From: Nitrospira sp. bin75
GTDB lineage: Bacteria; Nitrospirota; Nitrospiria; Nitrospirales; UBA8639
Assembly: GCA_002238765.1 (NCBI GenBank)
Contig: MPMZ01000017.1
Location: forward strand, 1 to 48,057
Reading direction: 5' to 3'
DNA length: 48,057 nt
The notes beneath the pieces are model-generated. The model saw only the letters and a program-made list of their open reading frames with translations. It had not been told where the DNA came from and did no database searches. Made by a program: the position numbers and the translations under genes. This document shows positions 13,061 through 23,819 of the stretch, piece by piece; positions within the stretch are counted from its first letter, which is position 1; the number at the start of each line of letters is the position of its first letter.

Positions 13061-15142
13061 GTGTCCAGAGAATATCCATTAGAGCGGACTCGGAATATCG
13101 GTATCATGGCCCATATTGATGCCGGGAAAACGACGACGACCGAACGCATTCTGTTTTATACCGGTGTCTCTCACCGGATGGGTGAAGTGCATGAAGGTGC
13201 GGCTCAAATGGATTGGATGGAGCAGGAGCGGGAGCGGGGCATTACGATTACGTCTGCGGCGACGACCTGTTTTTGGAACGATCATCGCATTAACATTATC
13301 GATACCCCGGGGCACGTAGACTTTACGGTTGAAGTCGAGCGATCCCTTCGCGTGTTGGACGGGGCCGTGGCCGTTTTTGATTCGGTGCAGGGAGTCGAAC
13401 CGCAGTCGGAAACGGTCTGGCGTCAGGCCGATAAGTATCGAGTCCCTCGCATTGCCTTTCTGAATAAAATGGACCGGGTGGGTGCCGACTTTTCAGGCAG
13501 CGTTCAAAGTATCGTTGATCGCCTGGAGGCGAATCCGGTTCCGGTGCAGTTGCCTATCGGAAAAGAGGCGGATTTTCGGGGAGTGATTGATCTTGTCTCG
13601 ATGAAGTCCTTCCTCTTTGTGGATGAAACGCTGGGCGCGGACTTCGTGGTGGAAGACGTCGCGCCGGATCTTCTGCCGATGGCTCAAGAGTATCGGGACA
13701 AGCTGATCGAAGCCGTTGCCGAATTTGATGAAACGGTGCTTGAGCAATACCTGAATGGCGATCCATTGAAACCCGAGGATATCAAGCGTGCCGTGCGTGC
13801 CGGGACCAATCAAATGCGAATGACGCCTGTGTTCTGCGGGTCGGCGTTCAAGAACAAGGGCGTGCAGCCGTTACTGGATGCCGTGGTGGATTACCTGCCT
13901 TCACCTCTGGATGTTCCGGAAGTGGAAGGAGTCGATCCGGTCAGCGGCGAGAAAATGACCTGTCCGGCCAGTGATGAAGAGCCGTTTTCGGCGTTGGCCT
14001 TCAAGATCATGGCCGATCCCTTTGCCGGGCAGCTCACGTATTTCCGCGTCTATTCCGGTCGCCTGGAAACGGGGTCGTACGTGTCTAACGTCACCCAGGG
14101 CAAGCGAGAACGGATCGGACGTTTGCTCAAAATGCACGCGAACAAGCGCGAAGACATTGACGTGGTCCATGCCGGAGACATTGCCGCCGCGGTGGGGATG
14201 AGGGGCGCGAGAACGGGTGATACCTTGTCGTACGAAAAGCGCCCAATCTTGTTGGAAGTGATCAAATTTCCGGAGCCCGTGATTTCCATGGCAGTGGAGC
14301 CGAAAACCAAGCAGGATCTCGAAAAGCTTGGTTTTTCTTTGGAAAAACTGTCGCAGGAAGATCCGTCCTTTCACGTTCGAACCGACGATGAGACCGGGCA
14401 AACGATCATTTCCGGAATGGGGGAACTGCATCTGGAAATCATAGTCGATCGTCTGGTCAGGGAATTCAAGGTGCAGGCGAACGTTGGCAAACCCGAAGTG
14501 GCCTATCGCGAGACGATTCGCGGCACGGGTGAAGCCGAAGGAAAATATATCAAGCAATCCGGTGGGCGGGGGCAATACGGGCACGTGGTGTTGCGCGTCG
14601 AACCGTCCGAGCCCGGGGTGGGATTTGAGTTTGTCAACAAGATTGTCGGCGGCATTATTCCCCGTGAATATATCCCGGCGGTGGAAAAAGGGGTGAAAGA
14701 ACGGATGGGGTCCGGCGTGGTAGCCGGGTATGCCATGCGGGACGTTCGGGTGACGTTGTTCGATGGTTCTTTTCATGAGGTCGATTCCAGTGAAATGGGC
14801 TTTAAAATCGCGGCGTCCATGGCCTTTGAGGGGGCCTGTCGTAAGGCCAACCCGATCCTCCTTGAGCCGGTGATGAAGGTGGAAGTGTTGGTTCCCCAGG
14901 ATTTCATGGGCGACGTGATCGGCGACTTGAATGCCCGGCGCGGAAAAGTTCAGGGGATCAAGGCGAGAGTCGGCTCTCAAGCTGTGGAGGCCATGGTTCC
15001 TCTTGGAGAAATGTTTGGGTATGCCACGAGTCTTCGCTCGAAGACGCAGGGGCGTGCCACTTATTCAATGGAATTTGCGGAATACGAACCGGTGCCCAAG
15101 CAACTGGCGGATCAAATTGTCGGCAAGCAGCGTGGAGAATAA
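13061..15142 (+). CDS. fusA: Elongation factor G
   Basis: EF-G is the GTPase that drives translocation and, with RRF, ribosome recycling. The GTP-binding motifs are canonical: [12 protein letters not shown] near residue 16, a normal switch I containing [15 protein letters not shown], and [10 protein letters not shown]. Domains II to V follow. The start is uncertain. GTG at 13061 is preferred because GGAGG ends 4 bases before it and gives the usual N-terminus [15 protein letters not shown]. The ATG one codon upstream would sit almost on top of the ribosome-binding site. The predicted length of 693 matches the family. Confidence 0.97.
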   Translation: MSREYPLERTRNIGIMAHIDAGKTTTTERILFYTGVSHRMGEVHEGAAQMDWMEQERERGITITSAATTCFWNDHRINIIDTPGHVDFTVEVERSLRVLDGAVAVFDSVQGVEPQSETVWRQADKYRVPRIAFLNKMDRVGADFSGSVQSIVDRLEANPVPVQLPIGKEADFRGVIDLVSMKSFLFVDETLGADFVVEDVAPDLLPMAQEYRDKLIEAVAEFDETVLEQYLNGDPLKPEDIKRAVRAGTNQMRMTPVFCGSAFKNKGVQPLLDAVVDYLPSPLDVPEVEGVDPVSGEKMTCPASDEEPFSALAFKIMADPFAGQLTYFRVYSGRLETGSYVSNVTQGKRERIGRLLKMHANKREDIDVVHAGDIAAAVGMRGARTGDTLSYEKRPILLEVIKFPEPVISMAVEPKTKQDLEKLGFSLEKLSQEDPSFHVRTDDETGQTIISGMGELHLEIIVDRLVREFKVQANVGKPEVAYRETIRGTGEAEGKYIKQSGGRGQYGHVVLRVEPSEPGVGFEFVNKIVGGIIPREYIPAVEKGVKERMGSGVVAGYAMRDVRVTLFDGSFHEVDSSEMGFKIAASMAFEGACRKANPILLEPVMKVEVLVPQDFMGDVIGDLNARRGKVQGIKARVGSQAVEAMVPLGEMFGYATSLRSKTQGRATYSMEFAEYEPVPKQLADQIVGKQRGE

Positions 15143-15239
15143 GGGGACGGTTTCTTGGAAAGGCAGGAAAGCGACGTGACGGTACTCGTTTCTTTCTCGC
15201 CTGGCCTCAAGAGATTCGCAATCGAAGAGGGAGGGGCAG

Positions 15240-16445
<1,206 letters not shown>

Positions 16446-16457
16446 GGAAGGAATCCA

Positions 16458-16775
16458 GTGGTGGTAAGTGTCGATCAGCGTATTCGTATCCGATTGAAAG
16501 GCTTTGATTATCGGATCCTTGATCAATCGGCCAGGGAAATCGTGGATACCGTCAAGCAAACGGGTGCGCGCGTGGCTGGCCCCATTCCGCTTCCCACGCG
16601 GATTGAAAAGTTTACCATCCAGCGATCCACTCATACGGATAAGAAGTCCCGCGAACAATTTGAAATCCGAACCCACAAGCGCTTGCTGGATATTCTTGAA
16701 CCCACTCCAGAAACAATGGATGCACTCATGAAATTAAGTCTGGCAGCAGGGGTGGACGTGGAGATCAAGTTGTAG
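16458..16775 (+). CDS. rpsJ: 30S ribosomal protein S10 (uS10)
   Basis: S10 is a 30S head protein and the NusE partner of NusB in antitermination. The 105 residues include [21 protein letters not shown], the loop with [14 protein letters not shown], and the C-terminal [19 protein letters not shown]. Two adjacent GTG codons (16458 and 16461) could serve as start; GGAAGGA lies 5 bases before the first. The gene begins 12 bases after the tuf stop and opens the S10 cluster. Confidence 0.97.
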   Translation: MVVSVDQRIRIRLKGFDYRILDQSAREIVDTVKQTGARVAGPIPLPTRIEKFTIQRSTHTDKKSREQFEIRTHKRLLDILEPTPETMDALMKLSLAAGVDVEIKL

Positions 16776-16810
16776 CGTGGTGTCGTCGTCAATGATTGGC
16801 AGGATGCGAA

Positions 16811-17434
16811 ATGGTTAGTGGATTAATAGGAACAAAGTTGGGCATGACGCAGTTTTACGACGAAAACCGTCGTCTCCATCCCGTGACGGTGATTGAGGCG
16901 GGTCCCTGTCGCGTCACGGCCGTGAAGACCAAAACTCATCATGGTTACGATGCGGTGCAGCTTGGGTATTCGGAGGTCCAAGAGCGGAAGCTCACGAAAG
17001 CCCAGGTGGGGCATCTTCGTTCTTCCGGGCAAGAGAAGCTGTTCAGGCATTTGCGGGAATTTCGTTGCGTGCCGGATTGTCAGGTGGGAGACGCCGTGAC
17101 GGCTGACCTGTTTGGAAAAGGTGAAGTGGTTCACGTCCAGGGGATCTCAAAGGGAAAAGGGTTTCAGGGCGTCATGAAGCGTCACAATTTCGGTGGGGGG
17201 CCGGCCAGTCACGGTTCCATGTTTCATCGTGCGCCGGGGTCGATCGGTTGCAGTTCGTATCCCTCGCGCGTCTTGAAAAATAAGAAGCTTCCCGGACAAA
17301 TGGGGAATAAGCGGGTCACGGTGCAAGGATTGACCGTGATCGAAACGAGACCGGAGGATAATCTTGTTCTGATCGCAGGGGCCGTTCCCGGGCCCGTGGG
17401 AGGGCTGGTCCTCATTCGGAAGGCGGAGGGGTAA
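16811..17434 (+). CDS. rplC: 50S ribosomal protein L3 (uL3)
   Basis: L3 is an early assembly protein whose extended loop reaches the peptidyl-transferase centre. The 207-residue product starts [14 protein letters not shown], the typical L3 N-terminus; a longer in-frame start at 16796 adds only five unmatched residues. The loop region contains the conserved [20 protein letters not shown] and [12 protein letters not shown] segments. An AGGA site stands 7 bases before the ATG. rplD begins 9 bases downstream. Confidence 0.98.
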   Translation: MVSGLIGTKLGMTQFYDENRRLHPVTVIEAGPCRVTAVKTKTHHGYDAVQLGYSEVQERKLTKAQVGHLRSSGQEKLFRHLREFRCVPDCQVGDAVTADLFGKGEVVHVQGISKGKGFQGVMKRHNFGGGPASHGSMFHRAPGSIGCSSYPSRVLKNKKLPGQMGNKRVTVQGLTVIETRPEDNLVLIAGAVPGPVGGLVLIRKAEG

Positions 17435-17443
17435 GACGTCGGC

Positions 17444-18067
17444 ATGGCCTCGATAGAAGTCAGAGATCAAAGCAACAAGTCCGTGGGTGCCGTTGAGGTG
17501 AGCGAAGGCGTGTTTGGATCTCAGCCGCATGGTGCGCTTGTTCATTCCGCCGTGGTGATGCAGTTGGCGTCGCTTCGGCAGGGGACCGCCAGTACGAAGG
17601 GCCGTAGCGAGGTCAGTGGCACGGGCAAGAAACCGTGGAGGCAAAAACATACGGGACGGGCTCGAGCTGGTTCGAATCGTTCGCCGGTGTGGCGGCATGG
17701 CGGGACGGTGTTTGGGCCGCAGCCTCGAAAGTATCGTTCTGCCATGTCGAAAAAAATGTATCGAAAGGCCATGCAAAGTGCCCTTTCGTCCAAGATGGCG
17801 GCCGGGGAGCTTCTGGTTCTTGCCGATCTTTCGCTTCCGGAACCCAAGACCAAATTGATGGCCAAGGCGGTGAAGCAATTGGGGGCGACGGGTCCCGTCC
17901 TGTTCGTAGTGGGGAGGGATCATGATGCCGTGTTTCGCGCGACGAGGAATCTGGCTCAAGTGAAAGCCGTGCCGCCGGAAGAACTCACGGTGTACGACGT
18001 GCTTCGATATCAGACGCTCGTGGTGTTGAAGGATGAATTGCCGAACGTGCAGGAGTTGTGGGCATGA
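17444..18067 (+). CDS. rplD: 50S ribosomal protein L4 (uL4)
   Basis: L4 lines the exit tunnel and in some bacteria regulates the S10 operon. The 207 residues contain the tunnel-loop sequence KGRSEVSGTGKKPWRQKHTG with RARAGSNRSPVWRHGG after it, where macrolide-resistance changes usually arise; it appears normal. The stop codon overlaps the start of rplW (ATGA at 18064-18067), indicating translational coupling. Confidence 0.98.
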   Translation: MASIEVRDQSNKSVGAVEVSEGVFGSQPHGALVHSAVVMQLASLRQGTASTKGRSEVSGTGKKPWRQKHTGRARAGSNRSPVWRHGGTVFGPQPRKYRSAMSKKMYRKAMQSALSSKMAAGELLVLADLSLPEPKTKLMAKAVKQLGATGPVLFVVGRDHDAVFRATRNLAQVKAVPPEELTVYDVLRYQTLVVLKDELPNVQELWA

Positions 18068-18357
18068 AGCGTGACCCGTTTGACGTCTTGGTCAAGCCGT
18101 TGTTGACCGAGAAAATCACGGGGCTTCAGGAGTCCGCCAACCGCATCGCCTTTGTCGTGCAAAATGACGTGAATCGAATCGAAGTGCGTCAGGCGGTGGA
18201 GTCGGTTCTCAAGGTCAAAGTCAAGTCCGTGAATATAATGAACGTCATGGGCAAGAAGAAGCGTCAAGGGCGCTATCTTGGGAAACGGGCGGATTGGAAG
18301 AAGGCCATCATCACCCTGTATGAGGGCGAGAAGGTGGAGTTGTACGAGAGTGCATAG
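18064..18357 (+). CDS. rplW: 50S ribosomal protein L23 (uL23)
   Basis: L23 surrounds the tunnel exit and is the docking site for trigger factor and SRP. The 97-residue protein begins MKRDPFDVLVKPLLTEK and has the family's loop KKKRQGRYLGKRADWKKAI. The ATG overlaps the rplD stop by four bases and is preferred over an in-frame GTG two codons upstream. Unusually, 181 bases separate it from rplB; that gap holds a degenerate palindromic repeat. Confidence 0.97.
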   Translation: MKRDPFDVLVKPLLTEKITGLQESANRIAFVVQNDVNRIEVRQAVESVLKVKVKSVNIMNVMGKKKRQGRYLGKRADWKKAIITLYEGEKVELYESA

Positions 18358-18361
18358 CAGT

Positions 18362-18465
18362 ACGTTGAAAAAAGCCGGCGGCGGCGTGCTCGGCCCCTTG
18401 TCGCGTTCACGTGCGTTGCGTGTGCCAACTGACCTGTGGCCTTGCCGGGTGCCATTTTTGAACGT
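18362..18465. repeat. Degenerate copy of the long palindromic element
   Basis: The gap between rplW and rplB begins with ACGTTGAAAAAAGCCGGC (18362-18379) and contains GCCGGGTGCCATTTTTGAAC (18444-18463), which is an imperfect inverted complement of it. Read in this direction, the ends and the inner TGTGGCC segment resemble the reverse complement of the element at 204-325, with many changes. It looks like an old copy inside the ribosomal operon. The rest of the gap (18466-18538) shows only the rplB ribosome-binding region. Confidence 0.5.
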
Positions 18466-18538
18466 GTTGTCTTGCCAAGTGTGGGATTGACCATTGCCGG
18501 TTGTGTGGATTGAGCTAGAGAAGAAAAGGTTGTAGACA

Positions 18539-19366
18539 ATGCCCAGTAAACCCTATCGTCCAACGTCGCCCGGTCGTCGAGGCATGACCGTCCTCAAGGA
18601 CAAGACGCTGTCGAAAGAATCTCCGGAAAAACGCTTGACCACGGCGCTTCCAAGCTCCGGAGGGCGAAACAGCTTCGGGCGCATTACGACCAGATTTCGT
18701 GGTGGCGGGCATAAGCGTCTGTATCGCGTCATTGATTTCAAGAGAAATAAAGTCGGCGTGCCGGGCAAAGTCGCCAGGTTGGAGTATGACCCCAATCGTT
18801 CGGCTCGTATCGCGTTGATCGCTTACGCGGACGGGGACAAGCGGTATATCCTCGCTCCCGTCGGCTTGTCGGTCGGAGACTTGATTCAGGCCGGTCCGGG
18901 CTCGGACATTCGTCCCGGCAATGCGCTGCCCTTGTCGTTGATGCCGCTTGGCACGACCATTCATAACATTGAACTCAAGCCGGGGAAGGGCGCCCAGGTG
19001 GCGCGGAGCGCCGGCGCTTCTTGTCAGGTGATGGGCCGGGAAGGGAAGTACGTTCAGGTCCGCCTGGTTTCGGGCGAGATGCGTCGCATTCTGGGAACGT
19101 GTATGGCGACCGTGGGGCAAATTGGGAACGTTGACCACGAGAACGTCTCGGTGGGGAAGGCCGGTCGTTCGAGGTGGATGGGGAAACGGCCTCACGTCCG
19201 AGGGGTCGTGATGAATCCGGTGGATCATCCACATGGTGGCGGCGAAGGGAAGTCCGGGCAGGGGAACCCTCATCCCGTTTCTCCTTGGGGGGTCCCGACC
19301 AAAGGCTTCAAGACCCGGAAGAAAAAATTATCGTCGAAATTCATTATCTCCCGGCGGACGAAATAA
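18539..19366 (+). CDS. rplB: 50S ribosomal protein L2 (uL2)
   Basis: L2 binds domain IV of 23S rRNA, is needed for subunit association and supports peptidyl-transferase activity. The 275 residues match the family. The C-terminal signature [10 protein letters not shown] contains the His considered functionally critical. The N-terminal RNA-binding domain includes [18 protein letters not shown]. The start ATG follows an AAAAGG site. The unusually long upstream gap could allow separate control of the genes from rplB onward. Confidence 0.98.
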   Translation: MPSKPYRPTSPGRRGMTVLKDKTLSKESPEKRLTTALPSSGGRNSFGRITTRFRGGGHKRLYRVIDFKRNKVGVPGKVARLEYDPNRSARIALIAYADGDKRYILAPVGLSVGDLIQAGPGSDIRPGNALPLSLMPLGTTIHNIELKPGKGAQVARSAGASCQVMGREGKYVQVRLVSGEMRRILGTCMATVGQIGNVDHENVSVGKAGRSRWMGKRPHVRGVVMNPVDHPHGGGEGKSGQGNPHPVSPWGVPTKGFKTRKKKLSSKFIISRRTK

Positions 19367-19381
19367 GGAGAGCCAGCGTCG

Positions 19382-19669
19382 ATGCCTCGTTCGATTCGTA
19401 AAGGACCCTTTGTTGATACCCACCTCATGGAAAAGGTGGAAAAAATGAACGACTCCCGTGATCTGAGGATCATCAAAACCTGGTCGCGTCGTTCGACGAT
19501 TATTCCTGAAATGATCGGTCATACGTTTGTGGTGCACAACGGGAAAAAGTTTATTCCGGTGTACGTGACGGAAAATATGGTTGGGCATAAACTCGGAGAA
19601 TTTTCTCCGACCCGGTTTTTTAAGGGGCATGGAGCCGCCAAATCGGAAAAAGCCGTGCCATTGAAGTAG
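19382..19669 (+). CDS. rpsS: 30S ribosomal protein S19 (uS19)
   Basis: S19 forms a complex with S13 in the 30S head near the A and P site tRNAs. The 95 residues begin [18 protein letters not shown] after Met and include the conserved [17 protein letters not shown] ribosome-binding site, AAGGAG, lies 12 bases before the ATG. Gene order rplB-rpsS-rplV is the standard one. Confidence 0.98.
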   Translation: MPRSIRKGPFVDTHLMEKVEKMNDSRDLRIIKTWSRRSTIIPEMIGHTFVVHNGKKFIPVYVTENMVGHKLGEFSPTRFFKGHGAAKSEKAVPLK

Positions 19670-19703
19670 CGTGGCACGGGCGGAACGTTAGGGAAGGGAA
19701 CTC

Positions 19704-20051
19704 ATGGCCGAAGCAAGGGCAGTCTTGCGTTACGTCAGAATGACACCGCGAAAAGTGCGGATGGTCATCGACTTGATCCGTGGGCGCGACGTGCCTGAGG
19801 CGTTGACGGTCCTCAAGTACTTGCCCAGGGCCGCTGCCCCGGTCGTCGAAAAGGTGTTGAATTCCGCCGTCGCGAACGCCGGGCAACAAGAATTGGGGGA
19901 TCCCGAATCGTTGAAAGTTTCAAGAGCCTACGTGGATGGCGGCCCCGTGTTAAAACGATTTCGAGCGAGGTCGATGGGCAGGGCCAATCCCATCCATAAG
20001 CGAACGAGTCACGTGACGATTGCGGTTTCTCCGATGAAGGAGACTTCTTAG
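19704..20051 (+). CDS. rplV: 50S ribosomal protein L22 (uL22)
   Basis: L22 contacts all domains of 23S rRNA, and its beta hairpin lines the exit tunnel. The 115-residue protein shows RYVRMTPRKVRMVIDLIRG near the N-terminus and the tunnel-tip segment VDGGPVLKRFRARSMGRA with the terminal HKRTSHVTIAV. No deletions of the kind seen in macrolide-resistant mutants are apparent. Confidence 0.98.
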   Translation: MAEARAVLRYVRMTPRKVRMVIDLIRGRDVPEALTVLKYLPRAAAPVVEKVLNSAVANAGQQELGDPESLKVSRAYVDGGPVLKRFRARSMGRANPIHKRTSHVTIAVSPMKETS

Positions 20052-20102
20052 GGGGCGTCAGTGCGAACCGTTTCAGTTGACGGAGTGAGGTAAATCGGGA
20101 GT

Positions 20103-20768
20103 ATGGGACAAAAAACGCATCCATATGGTTTTCGGTTGGGGTATACCAGGACGTGGAATTCCCGATGGTATGCCAAGAAAGATTTCGTGAAGTTGCTTCA
20201 TGAGGATGTGGAAATTCGGCAAACGGTCAAGTCCCGGTTGTTTCACGCCGGTATTTCTCGGGTGGAGATCGAACGTTCCGGGAATCAGGTGAAAGTGATC
20301 ATTTACACGGCCCGCCCCGGCATTATTATCGGGAGAAAGGGTGCGGAAGTCGACAAGTTGAGGGCTATGTTGGAGCAACGATACGGCCGGGAAGTCTACG
20401 TGACGGTCAAGGAAATCAAGAAGCCGGAATTGGATGCACAACTCGTTTCCGAAAATATTGCCTTGCAATTGGAGAAACGCGTTTCATTTCGTCGTGCCAT
20501 GAAACGAAGCGTCGCCTCGGCGCTCCGGTTGGGCGCCCAGGGTGTGCGAGTATCTTGTGCCGGACGGTTGGGCGGAAATGAAATCGCCAGGACGGAATGG
20601 TATCGGGAGGGCCGGGTTCCGCTTCACACGCTCAGGGCGGACGTGGATTATGGTTTTGCGGAAGCCCATACGACCATGGGGATTATCGGCGTGAAGGCGT
20701 GGATTTATAAGGGCGATGCGGAGTTGCCGAACGTGGCGAAAGACGAGGCTTCGTTGAATCTGCTTTAG
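20103..20768 (+). CDS. rpsC: 30S ribosomal protein S3 (uS3)
   Basis: S3 lies at the mRNA entry pore of the 30S subunit and contributes to mRNA helicase activity. The 221 residues start [18 protein letters not shown]. The KH domain contains the nucleic-acid-binding GRKG segment within [14 protein letters not shown]. The C-terminal domain ends with the usual [10 protein letters not shown]. The start ATG stands 51 bases after rplV. Confidence 0.98.
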   Translation: MGQKTHPYGFRLGYTRTWNSRWYAKKDFVKLLHEDVEIRQTVKSRLFHAGISRVEIERSGNQVKVIIYTARPGIIIGRKGAEVDKLRAMLEQRYGREVYVTVKEIKKPELDAQLVSENIALQLEKRVSFRRAMKRSVASALRLGAQGVRVSCAGRLGGNEIARTEWYREGRVPLHTLRADVDYGFAEAHTTMGIIGVKAWIYKGDAELPNVAKDEASLNLL

Positions 20769-20841
20769 AGGGGCGTCGCCGTGTGTCGGATGCACGAAAG
20801 CGCCGGTGATATTCACTCTTGAATGTTGACGTGATCAGAAT

Positions 20842-21261
20842 ATGTTAGCTCCGAAAAAAGTTAAGTATCGCAAAGTGCAGAAAGGCAACATGCGGGGGAA
20901 GGCCTACCGCGGCGGCGACGTGTCTTTCGGGCAATTCGCGCTCAAGGTGCTGGAGCCTGGTCGGATTACGGCCCGGCAAATCGAGGCGGCGAGAATTGCG
21001 ATGACGCGTCACGTCAAGCGTGGCGGACGAATCTGGACCCGAATTTTCCCGGATAAGCCGATTACCAAAAAGCCGGCAGAGGTTCGAATGGGAAAAGGGA
21101 AAGGGAGTCCGGAGCTTTGGGTTGCCGTGGTGAAGCCCGGTCGCATTCTCTACGAAATGGATGACGTGTCGCGAGATGTTGCGAAGGAGGCGTTTCGTTT
21201 GGCCGGTCATAAGCTGCCGTTGGCGACAAAATTTGTCGTTCGAGGCGAATTTTCCGTCTGA
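20842..21261 (+). CDS. rplP: 50S ribosomal protein L16 (uL16)
   Basis: L16 organises the A-site region of the large subunit. The 139 residues begin [19 protein letters not shown] and contain the conserved [20 protein letters not shown] and [18 protein letters not shown] segments, the latter near the residue hydroxylated in some bacteria. The gene is 73 bases after rpsC and 9 bases before rpmC. Confidence 0.98.
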   Translation: MLAPKKVKYRKVQKGNMRGKAYRGGDVSFGQFALKVLEPGRITARQIEAARIAMTRHVKRGGRIWTRIFPDKPITKKPAEVRMGKGKGSPELWVAVVKPGRILYEMDDVSRDVAKEAFRLAGHKLPLATKFVVRGEFSV

Positions 21262-21270
21262 GGCACATCA

Positions 21271-21483
21271 ATGGACGTCAAAGAATTGCAAGGCATGGAA
21301 GCGGAAGAGTTGGTCGGAAAAGTGCATGAGTTGAAGCAGGAATTGTTTCACCTTCGCTGTCAACATGCTCTTGGACGAATTGAAAATCCGATGAAAATCC
21401 GTCAGGCGCGGAAAGACGTGGCCAGAGCAAAGACCGTCCTTCATGAAAAACGGGTGTCCGGGCGTTCGAAAAGCGAGGATTGA
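21271..21483 (+). CDS. rpmC: 50S ribosomal protein L29 (uL29)
   Basis: L29 is a small helical hairpin protein beside L23 at the tunnel exit. The 70 residues read MDVKELQGMEAEELVGKVHE at the start, then the conserved LKQELFHLRCQHALG and the helix with IRQARKDVARAKTVLHE. The length is within the normal 60-75 range. rpsQ follows after 6 bases, so the two are probably translated together. Confidence 0.97.
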   Translation: MDVKELQGMEAEELVGKVHELKQELFHLRCQHALGRIENPMKIRQARKDVARAKTVLHEKRVSGRSKSED

Positions 21484-21489
21484 CGAAAC

Positions 21490-21759
21490 ATGGCTGAAAG
21501 ACGACAGCGTGCATCGTATGGACGAGTGATCAGCGATAAAATGGACAAAACGGTTGTCGTGGCGGTTCCGAGACTGGTGTCGCACGCGTTGTATGGAAAA
21601 GTGGTGCGACGCCTTACCAAGCTGAAAGCCCACGATGAAACGAATGAATCTCGGATTGGCGACCGCGTGAAAATCGTGGAGACGCGCCCGCTCAGTAAGG
21701 ATAAACATTGGCGGGTCGCGGCTATTGTTGAGCGTGGCGAGCAGAGCCCGTCGCCGTAG
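21490..21759 (+). CDS. rpsQ: 30S ribosomal protein S17 (uS17)
   Basis: S17 is a primary 16S rRNA binding protein of the 30S body. The 89-residue sequence has the OB-fold signature [20 protein letters not shown], then [27 protein letters not shown] in two pieces, and WRV. The short C-terminal tail is not conserved. The order rplP-rpmC-rpsQ-rplN is standard. Confidence 0.98.
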   Translation: MAERRQRASYGRVISDKMDKTVVVAVPRLVSHALYGKVVRRLTKLKAHDETNESRIGDRVKIVETRPLSKDKHWRVAAIVERGEQSPSP

Positions 21760-21783
21760 ATCGGCGACGCAGGGGTTGCGCGG

Positions 21784-22152
21784 ATGATTCAAAATTATAG
21801 TTACCTGGATGTCGCAGACAATTCCGGCGCCAAAAGCGTGCGGTGCTTTCACGTGCTGGGGGGGACTCGCCGCCGGTATGGGGGCATCGGCGATATCGTG
21901 GTGGTGTCGGTTCGGGAGGCGATTCCTAAAGCCTCCGTCAAGAAGGGCGACGTGGTCAAAGCGGTGATTGTCCGAACGAAAAAAAGCCGGCGTCGTGAGG
22001 ATGGCTCCTATATTCGCTTTGATCGCAACGCGTGTGTGCTGGTGAATAACCAGGGGGACCCCGTCGGCACGAGAATCTTCGGTCCCGTCGCCCGGGAATT
22101 GAGGAAAAAGAAATTCATGAAAATCATTTCTCTTGCCCCGGAGGTGTTATAA
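21784..22152 (+). CDS. rplN: 50S ribosomal protein L14 (uL14)
   Basis: L14 lies at the subunit interface, forms an inter-subunit bridge and is the target of the silencing factor RsfS. The 122 residues start [17 protein letters not shown] and include the invariant signatures [20 protein letters not shown] and [13 protein letters not shown]. Its length matches the family exactly. Confidence 0.98.
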   Translation: MIQNYSYLDVADNSGAKSVRCFHVLGGTRRRYGGIGDIVVVSVREAIPKASVKKGDVVKAVIVRTKKSRRREDGSYIRFDRNACVLVNNQGDPVGTRIFGPVARELRKKKFMKIISLAPEVL

Positions 22153-22157
22153 CGCTC

Positions 22158-22520
22158 ATGGGGACTCGAACTGCGACAGGAATTCCGACGGCAACCAAAT
22201 CGCGTATTCGCAAAGGTGACACGGTCATCGTGATTGCCGGACGGGAAAAGGGAAAAATGGGGAAGGTCTTGCACGTCAATCCACGGACCAGCCGGGTGAC
22301 GGTGGAAAAAATCAACGTGATCAAGCGACACACGAAGCCCTCCCAAAAAATGAAACAAGGCGGCATTTTAGAGCGGGAGGCGGCCTTGGCGATTTCGAAC
22401 GTCATGGTGTATTCCCAGGCTTTGGGGAAGCCTTCACGGGTCACAATCAAGCGCTTGGATGATGGGCGTCGAGTACGGGTCTTACAGAAAAGTCCGGAAG
22501 ATGTGCTGGATAAGGTGTGA
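22158..22520 (+). CDS. rplX: 50S ribosomal protein L24 (uL24)
   Basis: L24 initiates assembly of the large subunit and sits near the tunnel exit. The KOW motif is clear in [19 protein letters not shown] (about residues 19-37), followed by [20 protein letters not shown]. The protein has about ten more N-terminal residues than many family members. The ATG at 22158 lies 5 bases after rplN with GGAGG 12 bases upstream. The stop overlaps the rplE start (TGATG). Confidence 0.96.
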   Translation: MGTRTATGIPTATKSRIRKGDTVIVIAGREKGKMGKVLHVNPRTSRVTVEKINVIKRHTKPSQKMKQGGILEREAALAISNVMVYSQALGKPSRVTIKRLDDGRRVRVLQKSPEDVLDKV

Positions 22521-23119
22521 TGGCTAAGAAAGAAACCACGACTGAACCCGCAACCAAGAAAAAGGCTGCGCAGAGCGGACCTCCTCCACGATTGAGGGAT
22601 CGCTATCGGACTGAGGTCATCCCTCGGATGATGAAGGAGTTCTCGTATTCCAACACGATGCAAGTGCCCCGCGTCGAGCGGGTGGTCCTGAACGTCGGCA
22701 TGGGAGAAGCGATTCAAAACGTGAAATTGTTGGATAGCGCCGTGGCTGAGTTGGCGTTAATCACCGGGCAGAAGCCCGTCGTGACCCGGGCCAAGAAAGC
22801 CATAGCCGGCTTTAAAGTGCGACAGGGCATGCCGATCGGTGCCAAGGTGACGCTTCGCGGAAGCCGGATGTATGAGTTTCTTGATCGCCTGCTGAATATC
22901 GGTCTGCCTCGGATTCGAGATTTTCGGGGGGTGTCCCCCAAGGCGTTTGATGGTCGCGGCAACTATACGTTCGGGTTGAAAGAACAATTGACCTTTCCTG
23001 AAATTAAATATGATGACGTGGCCGCTATTCACGGGATGGATATCACGATTGTGACGAGTGCTCAACGAAATGATGAGGCCAAATCCTTGTTGGCGCATCT
23101 CGGAATGCCGTTTCGTTGA
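22520..23119 (+). CDS. rplE: 50S ribosomal protein L5 (uL5)
   Basis: L5 binds 5S rRNA and contacts the P-site tRNA. From the ATG at 22520 the product has 199 residues. The conserved protein starts near residue 25 with [17 protein letters not shown] and includes [30 protein letters not shown] and the C-terminal [12 protein letters not shown] Lys/Ala/Thr-rich extension of about 20 residues precedes it, longer than in most L5 proteins. The start codon overlaps the rplX stop by one base. A GTG one codon upstream is an alternative. Confidence 0.96.
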   Translation: MAKKETTTEPATKKKAAQSGPPPRLRDRYRTEVIPRMMKEFSYSNTMQVPRVERVVLNVGMGEAIQNVKLLDSAVAELALITGQKPVVTRAKKAIAGFKVRQGMPIGAKVTLRGSRMYEFLDRLLNIGLPRIRDFRGVSPKAFDGRGNYTFGLKEQLTFPEIKYDDVAAIHGMDITIVTSAQRNDEAKSLLAHLGMPFR

Positions 23120-23146
23120 ATCCGCGCGATTGAAACGGAGGCTGTT

Positions 23147-23332
23147 GTGGCAAGAAAAGCGTTACGGAATAAAGCTGCGGCGGAGCCGAAGTTCCCCGTC
23201 CGGCGATATAATCGCTGTCCTCTCTGCGGTCGCGTGAGGGCCTTTTTACGGCGGTTCCATATGTGTCGGATTTGTTTCCGGCTTCATAGCCTGTCCGGGA
23301 ATATTCCCGGGGTCACGAAGTCAAGTTGGTAG
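23147..23332 (+). CDS. rpsN: 30S ribosomal protein S14, zinc-binding type (uS14)
   Basis: S14 is a late-assembling protein of the 30S head. The 61-residue form carries two Cys pairs, CPLC (24-27) and CRIC (40-43), so it is the short zinc-binding type rather than the long Cys-free type. The C-terminal [11 protein letters not shown] is characteristic. It has about ten extra N-terminal residues compared with many type Z proteins. The start is GTG at 23147, with ACGGAGG about 7 bases upstream. Confidence 0.96.
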   Translation: MARKALRNKAAAEPKFPVRRYNRCPLCGRVRAFLRRFHMCRICFRLHSLSGNIPGVTKSSW

Positions 23333-23369
23333 TGCGCCCCCAGGCTCCGGATGATGAGGATGTGACGTT

Positions 23370-23774
23370 ATGGGTATGACAGATCCAATTGCCGATCTTT
23401 TTGTTCGCATCATGAATGCCATGCAACGGGGGCACGCGACGGTCAACGTTCCGGCCTCCAAGCTGAAGGCCAACGTGCTGGCCGTTTTTAAGGCCGAAGG
23501 TTTTATTCAAGATTTTTCGCCCACCACACTCGACGGGCACCCGGCCATTCAGGTGGAGTTGCGGTATATTCCCGGACGGGAAAAGAAGCCCGTCATTGAG
23601 CGACTCAAGCGGGTCAGCAAGCCGGGCAAACGGGTGTATGTGGGAGTGGCTTCCATCCCTCGAGTGCGGGGTGGGTTGGGGGTTGCGATTCTTTCGACCT
23701 CGAAAGGGGTCATGACGGATCGGCAAGCCAGACAGCAGAGTATGGGCGGAGAGGTGTTGTGTCACGTCTGGTAA
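23370..23774 (+). CDS. rpsH: 30S ribosomal protein S8 (uS8)
   Basis: S8 binds the central domain of 16S rRNA and in E. coli represses the spc operon. The 134 residues begin MGMTDPIADLFVRIMNA and end with the signature STSKGVMTDRQARQQSMGGE. The loop between the two domains is of normal length. The next start codon, of rplF, lies 45 bases downstream. Confidence 0.98.
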   Translation: MGMTDPIADLFVRIMNAMQRGHATVNVPASKLKANVLAVFKAEGFIQDFSPTTLDGHPAIQVELRYIPGREKKPVIERLKRVSKPGKRVYVGVASIPRVRGGLGVAILSTSKGVMTDRQARQQSMGGEVLCHVW

Positions 23775-23819
23775 GGCTTGGAGAAACCGGGTTGTTTCAG
23801 CAAGGAAGTGACGCCAGCG

